Source: JAHWJX01 sp036386655
Lineage (GTDB): Bacteria; Pseudomonadota; Alphaproteobacteria; Caulobacterales; Caulobacteraceae
Assembly: GCA_036386655.1 (NCBI GenBank)
Contig: DASVVG010000079.1
Location: 1-42,918 of the forward strand
Direction of reading: 5' to 3'
Length of the DNA stretch: 42,918 nt
Both the position numbers and the translations under genes were made by a program. The notes beneath the pieces were generated by a model. It ran no database searches and had not been told where the DNA came from. It worked only from the letters and a program-made list of their open reading frames with translations. Below, piece by piece: positions 1 through 8,164 of the stretch (its first letter is position 1; each line of letters opens with the position of its first letter).

Positions 1-1825
1 GGCGGACGGTCTGCACGCCTGGTCCGGCGCCCGGGTGCAGCACCGCCTCGAGCGCGCCTCGCGAGGCGCGCGCGGCGGCGACCAGCACGCCGGGGTAGGG
101 AGCGTCGGCGATGTGCGGCTCGAGCGCCGGCGCACGCGGCGTCGCGGTGGCCATATCGCGAAGAGCGTCGGCGCGGCCGGCGCGCGCGAGCAGTTCCGCG
201 GCGTGGGCCCAAAGCGAGGCGTCCGGGCGGTGCGCGACCCCGTCGAGGACCCGCCTGGGGCAGTCCTCGTCGAGCGCGCCGAGCAGCCGGTCGGCGACCT
301 CGAGATCCCCCATCTCCACCGCGGCCGCAGCCGTCGCCGCGAAGCTGGAAGCCCGCGAGAAGCCGTAGTTGCCGACGTCGATCCGCCAGAGCCGCCGGCG
401 GAAATCGTCAGCCAGGAGGCTGTCTCTGAGCACGAGCCAGTGACGCCGCGCCAGCGCGGGCAGCGCGGCGTTCAGGAAGAAGCAGGGGAAGGCCTGCCCC
501 ACTGCACCGCCGATCTGCGGCAGCGCCACTCCGAGATAGCTGGACCGGCAGGGTACGAAGTCGCCGGCCGGGGTGATCAGCTCGCGCTCGAGCGCCGCCA
601 GGAAGGGCCCCTCGGCCGCTCGCCATCGGTGTGCGCCCGCGAGGTTGTCCTGGACCCGCACGCCGGCCGCGGCGATGGCGTTGCACAGCGGGTAGACCCA
701 GTTGGGTTCGCAGGCGATCAAGCCGAGCGGCGCTGTGCGCCAGCCCTCGGCCAGGATCTCGGCGAGCCGCTCCAGGTCGTACGCGAAGACCTCGCCAGCC
801 GGGGTCTCGAACCTGAGGCTCCCGGGCTCGTCGAAGGCGCGACGGCCGGAGGCGGCGTGGAAGCAGGCCAGCTGGGTCGCCAGGAAGCCCGTGAACATGA
901 TGTTGTCGCGAGGGATCGGGTCCGCGCCGTTGCGCAGGTTCCCCCAGAGGTTCTCGAGCCGCCAGTAGTCCCAGACGCGGTGGTCCTGCTGCTTGGCGGC
1001 CAGGTTCAGCTGCGCCTGCGTGAGGTATCCCTGGAAGGCCGGCAGGCGCGTGTACTGCGCCATCGACAGCGCGTACGAGGCGACGTTGAGTTGGTAGCGG
1101 ACCGCGGCCGTCTGGAACTGGTCGCGCCACTCGAACCCCCGGAAGTCCTCCACCGGCTGCAGGGCACGGTCGAGCACCAGCCGCATCAGCTGCAGCTCTT
1201 CCGGAGTGAGCTCCGGTTCCGCCGGCTCGAGCGGGGTCGGGCGAGGCGCCGTCGAGGCGATCTGCGCGTTCCGAAGCCGCCGCTCCCGGAGTCCAGCGCG
1301 GGCGCTCACCAGGCTCAGGAGCAGCGCGGTCGCCCACCCGGCCACCGCAGCTGCGGGCACCAGCCAGAGCGCCTCCGCGCGAACCGCATGCCCGTGATGG
1401 TGGCCTGCCCCCATGAGCCCTGCCCCGGCAGCCGCGAGCAGCCAGAGCCCGAAGGGAAGCACCACCGCCCCCGTGGCGAACCACGTGGCCAGACCCGCCA
1501 GCACCGCCGCGAAGGCGGCGACCGCGAGCGCGAGATGGACGAGTGCGTCCGCACCCTCGCCGCCTGTCCAGAGGAGGAAGCCGCCGCCGGGCAGCATCAG
1601 CCCGAGCCCGGCCGCCTGCAGCGCCGGCGCTCCGCTGCTCGCCAGCAGCCCGCCCGCGATGCCTGCGACTAGGTGCACGCCTGCGGTTCGGGCGAGGCGA
1701 CGTCCCGTTTCGGGACCCCAGAGGTGGTGAGGGTCGGGGTAGGGAAGCAGCGGGGCCTCGGCTCGGCCACCGGAGGCCGGCGAGCTGCGCGCGACCCGTT
1801 CATCCGCGTATCGGAGCAAGGCCAT
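1..1825 (-). CDS. Membrane protein with linalool dehydratase/isomerase-type domain (partial)
   Basis: Runs off the left edge: 608 codons read without a stop from the ATG at 1825. Residues about 45-175 hold several hydrophobic membrane segments and an HHHGH cluster at 142-146. From about 235 onward the sequence looks like the linalool dehydratase/isomerase (Ldi) fold: segments DQFQTAAVRYQLNVASYA, YWRLENLWGNLRNGADP and RDNIMFTGFL, then CEPNWVYPLC (C372 and C381). The nine-residue spacing of the two cysteines equals that of the catalytic pair C171/C180 of Castellaniella Ldi, as I recall it. Characterised Ldi is a periplasmic enzyme without this membrane part, so the substrate here is unknown. 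The start is uncertain: AGGAG lies only one base before the ATG, and a TTG two codons on is better spaced. It is antiparallel to no neighbour and seems to be a single gene. Family assignment is from memory of motifs. Confidence 0.6.
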   Translation of the reverse strand, partial: MALLRYADERVARSSPASGGRAEAPLLPYPDPHHLWGPETGRRLARTAGVHLVAGIAGGLLASSGAPALQAAGLGLMLPGGGFLLWTGGEGADALVHLALAVAAFAAVLAGLATWFATGAVVLPFGLWLLAAAGAGLMGAGHHHGHAVRAEALWLVPAAAVAGWATALLLSLVSARAGLRERRLRNAQIASTAPRPTPLEPAEPELTPEELQLMRLVLDRALQPVEDFRGFEWRDQFQTAAVRYQLNVASYALSMAQYTRLPAFQGYLTQAQLNLAAKQQDHRVWDYWRLENLWGNLRNGADPIPRDNIMFTGFLATQLACFHAASGRRAFDEPGSLRFETPAGEVFAYDLERLAEILAEGWRTAPLGLIACEPNWVYPLCNAIAAAGVRVQDNLAGAHRWRAAEGPFLAALERELITPAGDFVPCRSSYLGVALPQIGGAVGQAFPCFFLNAALPALARRHWLVLRDSLLADDFRRRLWRIDVGNYGFSRASSFAATAAAAVEMGDLEVADRLLGALDEDCPRRVLDGVAHRPDASLWAHAAELLARAGRADALRDMATATPRAPALEPHIADAPYPGVLVAAARASRGALEAVLHPGAGPGVQTVR

Positions 1826-2070
1826 TCTCCTGCCGTCCGGCCTCGTTATGCGCGGCTTACGTCCTCTGGTGAGGGAGGGCGTTTGGGGGTCTCACGTGGA
1901 AGGCGTGCAGGAACGGTGCAGATCAAGACACGCACGAGGCGGGCCTAGCCGGAACAGGCGGGCGGCGGGAGCGGCCGGCGAGCGATCGCCACGTCAACCG
2001 GGAGGGCTCCGCTAGCGCTCGCTGGGGACGCCAAGCCGGGGAGTGTTGGCTTTGCTCTCAGTTTCAGGCG

Positions 2071-2110
2071 GTCCGCTCTCAGCCCACGTTGCTTCTGGCG
2101 AGGAGCGGAC
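2071..2110. repeat. Expanded GTCCGCTC/GAGCGGAC hairpin
   Basis: Perfect 8-bp arms at 2071-2078 and 2103-2110 enclose 24 bases whose right part (TGCTTCTGGCGAG) matches the loop of the compact copies elsewhere in the window. It looks like a variant of the same repeat family with extra loop sequence. Confidence 0.6.
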
Positions 2111-2140
2111 GAAGGACTGAGGTTGGAAGGGCAGTAGAGA

Positions 2141-2164
2141 GTCCGCTTCTGACCCGAAGCGGAC
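2141..2164 (+). repeat. 24-bp palindromic repeat, copy A
   Basis: Arms GTCCGCTTC and GAAGCGGAC are perfect 9-bp complements around the loop TGACCC. The same unit recurs in other intergenic gaps of the left half, always readable in the same orientation. Confidence 0.8.
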
Positions 2165-2218
2165 GCCATGCTTCGGGACGGTCGGCCGCGGCTCGCGCGA
2201 CCGCTAGCCGGCCCGGAC

Positions 2219-4681
2219 TCACTCGTAGTGCAAGGCCTGCCCCGGATCGCATCGTGCGACCCGAAGAGCCTGCCCCGTGACGGTGAGCAGCGCCACGAGC
2301 AGCGCCAGAGCCGTTGCGGCGAGGAAGTAGGCGGGGTTCAGCTCGATCCGCTGCTCGAAGCCGTTCAGCCACTCCCGCATGAGCAAGAAGGCGACAGGCC
2401 AGGCGATCAGGTTCGCGATGATCACCGGGCGCAGGAACTGTCCAACGAGCAGGCGGAATACGTCGGCCGTGGAAGCCCCGAGCACCTTACGGATGCCGAT
2501 CTCCTTGGTCCGACGCTCGCTGGTGAAGGCCGCCAGCCCGTAGAGGCCGAGGCAGCCGAGCACGCAGGCCACGATCGCCCCCAGCGTGACGAGCCGCCCG
2601 CGCTGCTCCTCCGGCTCATAGAAGGTGTTCAGCGCAGCCTGGACCGTCTCGCCCTCGAACGGCACGTCCGGCACCACCCGTCGCCACGTCGCTTCCAGGC
2701 GCGGCATCATCGACTTCGGATCGCCGCGGAAGCGGACGCCGAGGGTGGGGTTGCCCATGGTGCCCAGCACGCCCGTGGAATCCTTGACGTAGAAGATCGG
2801 CGGCACCTTCTCGCGCGGCGAGCCGAAGGCGGCGTCGCGTACGACCCCGACCACGCGGAGCGGCGCGGCCCCGCCTTGCTGGCGGACGATCTTGCCGAGA
2901 GCCTCTTGCGGCCGCTGGAATTCCAGCGCGCGGGCGGCGGACTCGTTGATCATGATGTTGAGGCCGGTCTGGTCCATTGCTTCCTCGCTGCCCGGCCCGG
3001 AGGCGTCGTCCAGGCGCTGGGCGGTCCCGAGCTTGCGGCCCGCGGCGAGCCGCATGCCGTAGGTCTCCAGGTACTGGTCACCGATCACCTCGAGCGACAG
3101 CGTGGGCGGCTCGCCCTTCAGGCCTTCGCGGACGAAGCTCGAGCTGCTCCCCACGCCGCCCCAGCCCGGGTAGCGGCCGGCCACAGTGACGGATTCCACG
3201 CCCGGCACCCGGCGGATGGCCTCCTGCAGCGCGCGGGCGCGCGGCCACACCTCCTTGCTGCCCACCTCCTTCACCACGATCACCTGCTCGCGCTGGAAGC
3301 CCACGTCGGCGCGGCGGACGAAGTCGGCCTGCGCGAACACCACCGCGGTGCAGATCAGCAGCGCGATGGAGACGCCGAACTGGGCCACGACCAGCACCTC
3401 GCGAACCAAGCCCGCCATCCGGCCGCCGCCGGGCGCCCGGGCGGACGCCAGCACGCCGGCGGGCTCGTAGCGGGAGATGACCAGCGCGGGGTAGAAGCCC
3501 GCCGCGACGCCGACCGCCACCACGATGGCCAGGAAGACCGGCAGCACGCCGTCGTCGCCGAAGTAGCTGAGCTCGAGCGGCTGCCCCAGCGCCGCGTTCA
3601 CGAGCGGCAGCGAGAGCTCGACCAGCGCCACGGCGATGAGCCCGGCGGCGACGCTGAGCAGCACCGCTTCCAGCAGGAACTGCGCGACCAGCGCGCCGCG
3701 CGTGGCGCCGAACACCTTTCGCAGCGCGACCTCACGCGCCCGCAGCACCGCCCGCGCGGTGGAGAGGTTCACGTAGTTGATGACCGCGAGCAGCAGGGTG
3801 AGAATGCCGATGACCTGCAGCATCGTCACGTAGCGCCGGTCCACGCCGGGCTTCATGGAGGCCAATGTCGCCGGGTTGAAGTGGATGTCCGGCACGGACT
3901 CGAGCTTCAGGTCCATCCACTCGTCGATGTCGCTGCCGCCCCGACGCGCCAGGAACCCGGGCAGCGCGGCCTGCAGCTGCTGGGCCGAAGCCTCGTCGGG
4001 CAGTCGGATGTAGGTCGCGTAGTTCGTGGCGTTCCACACGTCGAGATACTCGGCGCGCTCGGGCAGCACGGCCTCGTCGAGGCGCGCGATGAAGTCGATC
4101 TTGAGGTGGGTGTTTTCGGGCAGGTCCTTCAGCACGGCCGAGACGCGGTAGTCGCGCGGCGTGCCCTCGGTCATCACCGTGATCCGCTCGCCCACGACAT
4201 TGGTCCTGCCGAAGTACTTCCGGGCCATCGTCTCGCTGACGACGATGCGGGAGTTGTCCGCAATCGCCTGCGCCTTGCTGCCGGCGGCGAGCGGCAGGTC
4301 GAACACGTCGAAGAAGGTGGAGTCGGCGAAGACCAGCTCCTCATAGTCCCCTTGCTCTCCGCGGCGCACCGGCATCGTGCCGGTGAGCAGCCGCACGCCG
4401 GCCTCGATCTGGCGGAACTCGGCCTGCAGGTTCGGCAGGACCGGCCCGGGTGCGAGCGCGAAGGGCTCCGGCGTCCGCCCGGACGGCATGAACACGAGGC
4501 TGACCCGGTGGGTGCGCTCCGCGTTCGGGATCCAGCGGTCGTAGCTGTTTTCGAAACGAACGGCGATCGAGAGCGTGAGGAAGACCGCCATGCCGACGGC
4601 CAGGCCGAAGATGTTCAGCAGCGCGAACAGCTGGTGGCGCGTCAGGGAGCGGTAGAGGGTGAGCAGGTAGCTGCGGAGCAT
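2219..4681 (-). CDS. ABC transporter permease, MacB/FtsX family
   Basis: 820 residues. The N-terminal membrane helix (about 18-40, starting just after LYRSLTRHQLFALLNIFGL) is followed by a large extracytoplasmic MacB-type domain, an FtsX core of three helices (about 280-410), a second periplasmic domain and a second FtsX core (about 690-810, with the typical ERRTKEIGIRKVLGAS segment). The doubled FtsX arrangement at 800 residues is typical of the long permeases found beside two-component systems, not of MacB itself (about 650 with its own ATPase). Third gene of the minus-strand operon, 13 bases after the ATPase. It probably works with the ATPase and adaptor as a mechanotransmission-type exporter of a peptide, lipid or drug; the substrate cannot be read from sequence. 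Confidence 0.9.
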   Translation of the reverse strand: MLRSYLLTLYRSLTRHQLFALLNIFGLAVGMAVFLTLSIAVRFENSYDRWIPNAERTHRVSLVFMPSGRTPEPFALAPGPVLPNLQAEFRQIEAGVRLLTGTMPVRRGEQGDYEELVFADSTFFDVFDLPLAAGSKAQAIADNSRIVVSETMARKYFGRTNVVGERITVMTEGTPRDYRVSAVLKDLPENTHLKIDFIARLDEAVLPERAEYLDVWNATNYATYIRLPDEASAQQLQAALPGFLARRGGSDIDEWMDLKLESVPDIHFNPATLASMKPGVDRRYVTMLQVIGILTLLLAVINYVNLSTARAVLRAREVALRKVFGATRGALVAQFLLEAVLLSVAAGLIAVALVELSLPLVNAALGQPLELSYFGDDGVLPVFLAIVVAVGVAAGFYPALVISRYEPAGVLASARAPGGGRMAGLVREVLVVAQFGVSIALLICTAVVFAQADFVRRADVGFQREQVIVVKEVGSKEVWPRARALQEAIRRVPGVESVTVAGRYPGWGGVGSSSSFVREGLKGEPPTLSLEVIGDQYLETYGMRLAAGRKLGTAQRLDDASGPGSEEAMDQTGLNIMINESAARALEFQRPQEALGKIVRQQGGAAPLRVVGVVRDAAFGSPREKVPPIFYVKDSTGVLGTMGNPTLGVRFRGDPKSMMPRLEATWRRVVPDVPFEGETVQAALNTFYEPEEQRGRLVTLGAIVACVLGCLGLYGLAAFTSERRTKEIGIRKVLGASTADVFRLLVGQFLRPVIIANLIAWPVAFLLMREWLNGFEQRIELNPAYFLAATALALLVALLTVTGQALRVARCDPGQALHYE

Positions 4682-4694
4682 CGGTCTGGGTTCC

Positions 4695-5375
4695 TCAGGC
4701 GGCGCGGCGGGCGGTGACGACGATGCGGCCGTCGAGCATGTTGACGACGCGCTTGGCCTCGTCGGCCTGGCTGGGCGAGTGCGTGACCATCACGATGGTC
4801 GCACCTTCGGCGTTGAGGCCCTTCAGGATGTCCATCACCTGGGCCCCGTTTGCGGTGTCGAGGTTGCCGGTGGGCTCGTCGGCGAGCAGCAGGCGGGGCT
4901 CGCCCACGACGGCGCGGGCGATGGCGGCGCGCTGCTGCTGGCCGCCAGAGAGCGGGTGCGGATAGTGACGGGCCCGGTGGCCGACGCCGACCCGGTCCAT
5001 GGCTTCGGCGACCTTCGCCTTGCGCGCGCTCGCGGAGCCGCCGCGGTAGGTGAGGCCGAGCTCAATGTTCTCGGCGATGGTGAGTTCGTCGATCAGGTTG
5101 AAGCTCTGGAAGATGAAGCCGATGTGCTCGCGGCGAAGGCGCGCGCGCTGGGCCTCATTGAGGTCGCCGACCTCCTGCTCGAGGAAGATGTGGCGGCCGC
5201 CGGTCGGGCGGTCGATCAGGCCCAGCACGTTCAGCAGCGTGGACTTGCCCGAGCCCGACGGGCCCATCACCGCGACGAACTCGCCTTCGCTGACAGTGAG
5301 CTCGATGTCGCGCAGGGCGGTCGTCTCGACCTCGTCCGAGCGGTAGAGGCGTTGGATGTTCGCCAGTGTGATCAT
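4695..5375 (-). CDS. ABC transporter ATP-binding protein (MacB/LolD type)
   Basis: 226 residues, the usual size for stand-alone MacB/LolD ATPases. Walker A GPSGSGKST lies near residue 39, the Q-loop in FIFQSFNLIDELT, the signature LSGGQQQR near 142, Walker B LLLADEPTGNLD near 162 and the switch histidine in VMVTHS. The FNLIDELTIAENIELGL stretch is characteristic of the MacB/LolD/FtsE class that drives FtsX-like permeases. It starts 11 bases after the adaptor gene and ends 13 bases before the permease, so the three are one operon. It supplies ATP hydrolysis on the cytoplasmic face. Confidence 0.93.
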   Translation of the reverse strand: MITLANIQRLYRSDEVETTALRDIELTVSEGEFVAVMGPSGSGKSTLLNVLGLIDRPTGGRHIFLEQEVGDLNEAQRARLRREHIGFIFQSFNLIDELTIAENIELGLTYRGGSASARKAKVAEAMDRVGVGHRARHYPHPLSGGQQQRAAIARAVVGEPRLLLADEPTGNLDTANGAQVMDILKGLNAEGATIVMVTHSPSQADEAKRVVNMLDGRIVVTARRAA

Positions 5376-5386
5376 GGGGCTTTCCT

Positions 5387-6679
5387 TCAGCGCAGGATGA
5401 GGCGGGTCTGCTTGGCGAACCCGTCGTAGGAAGAGGTGACGACCCGCTCGCCGGGGTTCAGGCCGCCCAGGACCTCGATCTCGAGCGGATTGCGGCGGCC
5501 GGTCTGGACAGCGCGGCGTTCGGCGCGGCGGCCGCCGGGCTCCACGACGAAGACCCAGCGCGCGCCGGTGGCCTCGACAAATGCGCCGTTGGGCAGGATC
5601 AGCGCGGGGGCCGTGTCGCCGAGCGTCAGTTCCACGTCGAGGGTCTGGCCGCGGCGAACCGATGGCGGCTGGCCGCCCTCGAAGGCGAGTTCGATTACGA
5701 AGCCGCCCTGGCTCACCTGCGGCAGGATGCGGCTGACGCGCAGCCGGTATACGCGACCCTCGTGGCGGGCGGTGGCGGTCTGACCGAGGTTGACGCGCCC
5801 GAGGTTGAACTCGTCGACGCGGGCGGTGAGCTTGTAGGCGCCCTCGGTGTCGATCTGGCCGATGCGCTGGCCGCGCTCGACCGTCTGCCCGGGCTGCAGC
5901 TCGAAGGCGGTGAGGCGGCCCGGCGCCGGCGCGCGCAGCTGAAGTGCGTCAAGGCTGCGGCGGACGGCGAAGAGGTTCTCCTGGAGCTGGGCCAGGGTCT
6001 GGCGGATTTCGCCGACCTGCACCGAAGTCATGGCGGCTTCGCGCTCGCGGCCGGACCGGAGCGCGTTGACGCGGGTGCGGTGGTGCGCGGCTTCCGCGGT
6101 GATGGTCTCCAGCTCGGCGTCGGAGAGGAAGCCCTTCTGGTGAAGGCTGCGGCGAATCTGCAGGTTCTGCTCGGCGCGCAGCAGCTCGAAGCGCGCCTGG
6201 TTCACCTCGCGCTCGCGGTCGAGGCCGCTGCGCTGGATCTGAAGCATCTGACCGCGGACGTCGGCGATGCGGCCGGTGACGTCGGCCTCGCGGGCGCCGA
6301 CCTCGCGCTCGAGCTGCGGGTTGACCAGCACCGCCAGGAGGGCGCCGGCCTGCACCACGTCGCCATCGGCGGCGACGAGGCGGCCCACCTGCCCGCCCTC
6401 GACGGCGGCGATGTAGACGGTCTGCAGCGGCGTCACCTCGCCGCGCGCGGGCACGTAGTCGTGGAAAGGCGCGCGTTTGACCTCGGTGATCTCCAGCTCG
6501 GAAGCCTTGACTGCCTTGGCGCCGCCGCCGGGCGCGAAGGCGAGGTACACGGCGGCGAGGCCGGCGAGCACGGCGGCGCCCGCGGCCCACGGCGCATACT
6601 TGCGCCAGCGCTTGCGCTCGATCTTCCGGTCCATGGACGGCGCGTCGCCGCCGCTCTGGAATGACACCACACCCGACAT
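5387..6679 (-). CDS. Periplasmic adaptor (HlyD/MacA family)
   Basis: 430 residues from the upstream ATG; an internal ATG at 6634 (MDRKIERKRWRKYAPW) puts the basic stretch and membrane anchor (about residues 31-48) right at the N-terminus and may be the true start. Then a split lipoyl/barrel-sandwich domain (VPARGEVTPLQTVYIAAVEGGQV... and LRAPAPGRLTAFELQPGQTV), a long charged coiled coil (about 120-240) and a C-terminal beta-barrel/membrane-proximal part ending LILR. This is the membrane fusion protein that links the ABC complex to an outer-membrane channel or periplasmic target. First gene of the operon, divergent from the response-regulator gene across about 120 bases, which suggests control by that regulator. 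Confidence 0.9.
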   Translation of the reverse strand: MSGVVSFQSGGDAPSMDRKIERKRWRKYAPWAAGAAVLAGLAAVYLAFAPGGGAKAVKASELEITEVKRAPFHDYVPARGEVTPLQTVYIAAVEGGQVGRLVAADGDVVQAGALLAVLVNPQLEREVGAREADVTGRIADVRGQMLQIQRSGLDREREVNQARFELLRAEQNLQIRRSLHQKGFLSDAELETITAEAAHHRTRVNALRSGREREAAMTSVQVGEIRQTLAQLQENLFAVRRSLDALQLRAPAPGRLTAFELQPGQTVERGQRIGQIDTEGAYKLTARVDEFNLGRVNLGQTATARHEGRVYRLRVSRILPQVSQGGFVIELAFEGGQPPSVRRGQTLDVELTLGDTAPALILPNGAFVEATGARWVFVVEPGGRRAERRAVQTGRRNPLEIEVLGGLNPGERVVTSSYDGFAKQTRLILR

Positions 6680-6761
6680 GCACCAGAGTAGAACCGCGCG
6701 TTGCCCGCAGGCAAAAACGTGGGTGTTTTCCTAGACTTCCTTGAACGGGGCAGGTAGGCAC

Positions 6762-6777
6762 TGTCCGATATCGTACA
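6762..6777. promoter_or_regulatory. Candidate operator palindrome between adaptor and regulator genes
   Basis: TGTCCGAT followed directly by ATCGTACA: a 16-bp inverted repeat with one mismatch, centred in the divergent gap. A further CGGACA half-site sits at 6794-6799 against the regulator start codon. Position suggests a binding site for the NtrC-like regulator encoded next door; no experimental support and no clear -24/-12 promoter was seen. Confidence 0.4.
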
Positions 6778-6799
6778 CCTGAGTGACCGCTGGCGGACA

Positions 6800-8164
6800 A
6801 TGCCGACCGACTCGCGCCCCGGGCGCGTCCTCTACATCGACGACGACGCGGACGTGCTCACCGCCGTGCGCATGCTGCTGACCCGGCACGGCTTCGAGGT
6901 GCTCACCGCGTCGAACCCACCTGAGGGGCTGGCGCTGCTGGGGGCCGCAGCGGTCGACGCGGTCCTGCTCGACCTCAACTTCAGCCGCGGGGCGACGACC
7001 GGCGAGGAAGGCCTGCGCGCGTTGGCGGAGATCCTGGCGCAGGACCCGCAGGCGACGGTGGTGGTGGTGACCGCGCACAGCGGGATCAACATCGCCGTGG
7101 CCGCCATGCGGGCGGGCGCCAGCGACTTCATCACCAAGCCGTGGAGCAACGACCGGCTGGCCGCCACCGTCCGCACCGCGGTCGAACTGCGACGGCAGCG
7201 TCGGCGGGCGTTCTCCGTCCGCGCGGAAAACGCGGCGCTCGTGCGCGAGGCGTTCGGCGGGGAGGCGGCGATCCTGGGCTCCTCCGCGGTGATGACGCGC
7301 CTGCGCACGCTGGTCGCGCGCACCGGCCCGACGGACGCGAACGTGCTGATCCTCGGCGAGAACGGCGCCGGTAAGGAGCTGGTTGGCCGCGCGCTGCACC
7401 AGGCGTCGAAGCGCGCGGCGGGTCCGTTCATCCCGGTGGACCTCGGCGCGGCGCCGGAAGGCGAGATCGAGGCCGAGCTGTTCGGCGAGCGCGCGAACCC
7501 GGACAGCGGCCGGTTCGCGGCCGCGCACGGCGGCACGCTGTTCCTGGACGAGATCGGCCGCCTGCCGCAGGCGCTGCAGCTGAAGCTGCTGTCCGCGCTG
7601 GAGCGCGGCCAGATCACGCCGGTCGGCGGCGACCGGCCGCTGGCGATCGACGCGCGGATCGTCGCCAGCAGCACCATGCCTCGCGGACAGCTCTACTCGG
7701 AGAGCACGCTTCGACCGGACCTGCTGTACCGGCTGAACACCGTGGAGATCGGTCTGCCGCCGCTGCGCGACCGGGGCGACGATCCAGTCGAGCTCGCCCG
7801 CCATTTCCTGCGTCACTACGCGCGCCGCTACGGCCGGCCCGAGAAGCCGCTGTCGCCGGCGGCCGCGGCGGCGCTGAAGGCCGACCCCTGGCCCGGAAAC
7901 GTGCGGGCGCTGCGGCACGCGGTCGAGCGGGCGGTGATCCTGAGCGACGGTCCCGCCTACGAGCCCGGAGACTTCCCGCTGACGGAGCGCGCCACGGGGA
8001 CGGCGGAGGCGACGCGGGGCGGCGACCTGAACCTCGCTCGCTCGGAGCGATGGCTGATCGAGCAGGCGCTGCAGCGCCACCAGTACAACGTCAGCCACGC
8101 CGCCAAGGACTTGGGGCTGACCCGAGCGGCGCTCTACCGGCGGATGGAGAAGCATGGACTCTAA
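6800..8164 (+). CDS. NtrC-family response regulator lacking the GAFTGA loop
   Basis: 454 residues in three parts. Receiver domain: acidic pocket D14-D16, phosphoacceptor D58, lysine K113. AAA+ domain: Walker A GENGAGKE at 186-193, Walker B GGTLFLDEIG around 244-252, arginine-rich sensor region DLLYRLNTVEI. C-terminal Fis-type helix-turn-helix (NVSHAAKDLGLTRAALYRRM). In ordinary sigma-54 activators the segment between ELFG and GRF is about 14 residues and contains GAFTGA; here it is ERANPDS (230-236), so the sigma-54-contacting loop is absent. Family knowledge says such regulators act without sigma-54. It overlaps the kinase gene by 11 bases and probably controls the divergent exporter operon. 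Confidence 0.92.
   Translation: MPTDSRPGRVLYIDDDADVLTAVRMLLTRHGFEVLTASNPPEGLALLGAAAVDAVLLDLNFSRGATTGEEGLRALAEILAQDPQATVVVVTAHSGINIAVAAMRAGASDFITKPWSNDRLAATVRTAVELRRQRRRAFSVRAENAALVREAFGGEAAILGSSAVMTRLRTLVARTGPTDANVLILGENGAGKELVGRALHQASKRAAGPFIPVDLGAAPEGEIEAELFGERANPDSGRFAAAHGGTLFLDEIGRLPQALQLKLLSALERGQITPVGGDRPLAIDARIVASSTMPRGQLYSESTLRPDLLYRLNTVEIGLPPLRDRGDDPVELARHFLRHYARRYGRPEKPLSPAAAAALKADPWPGNVRALRHAVERAVILSDGPAYEPGDFPLTERATGTAEATRGGDLNLARSERWLIEQALQRHQYNVSHAAKDLGLTRAALYRRMEKHGL

Larger units (their letters stand above)
1826..2218. other. Intergenic region with palindromes, no gene seen
   Basis: About 390 bases between the Ldi-like gene and the end of the ABC permease gene. No convincing reading frame. 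It holds two members of the GTCCGCT palindrome family (2071-2110 and 2141-2164). The first is an expanded form in which arms GTCCGCTC and GAGCGGAC enclose 24 bases; the second is a compact copy and may also serve as a hairpin downstream of the permease gene. Confidence 0.5.

Noticed and set aside
408..1484. Minus-strand frame of 358 codons
   Set aside because: Out of frame with the Ldi-like gene and of shadow-type composition; the frame open to the left edge is protein-like.
35..1672. Long open frame on the plus strand (545 codons)
   Set aside because: Arg/Gly/Glu/His-rich shadow of the Ldi-like gene on the other strand, a common artefact in high-GC DNA.
2168..4717. 849-codon plus-strand frame opposite the ABC permease
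   Set aside because: Composition is His/Arg/Asp-rich without any domain; the minus-strand frame encodes a clear FtsX/MacB permease.
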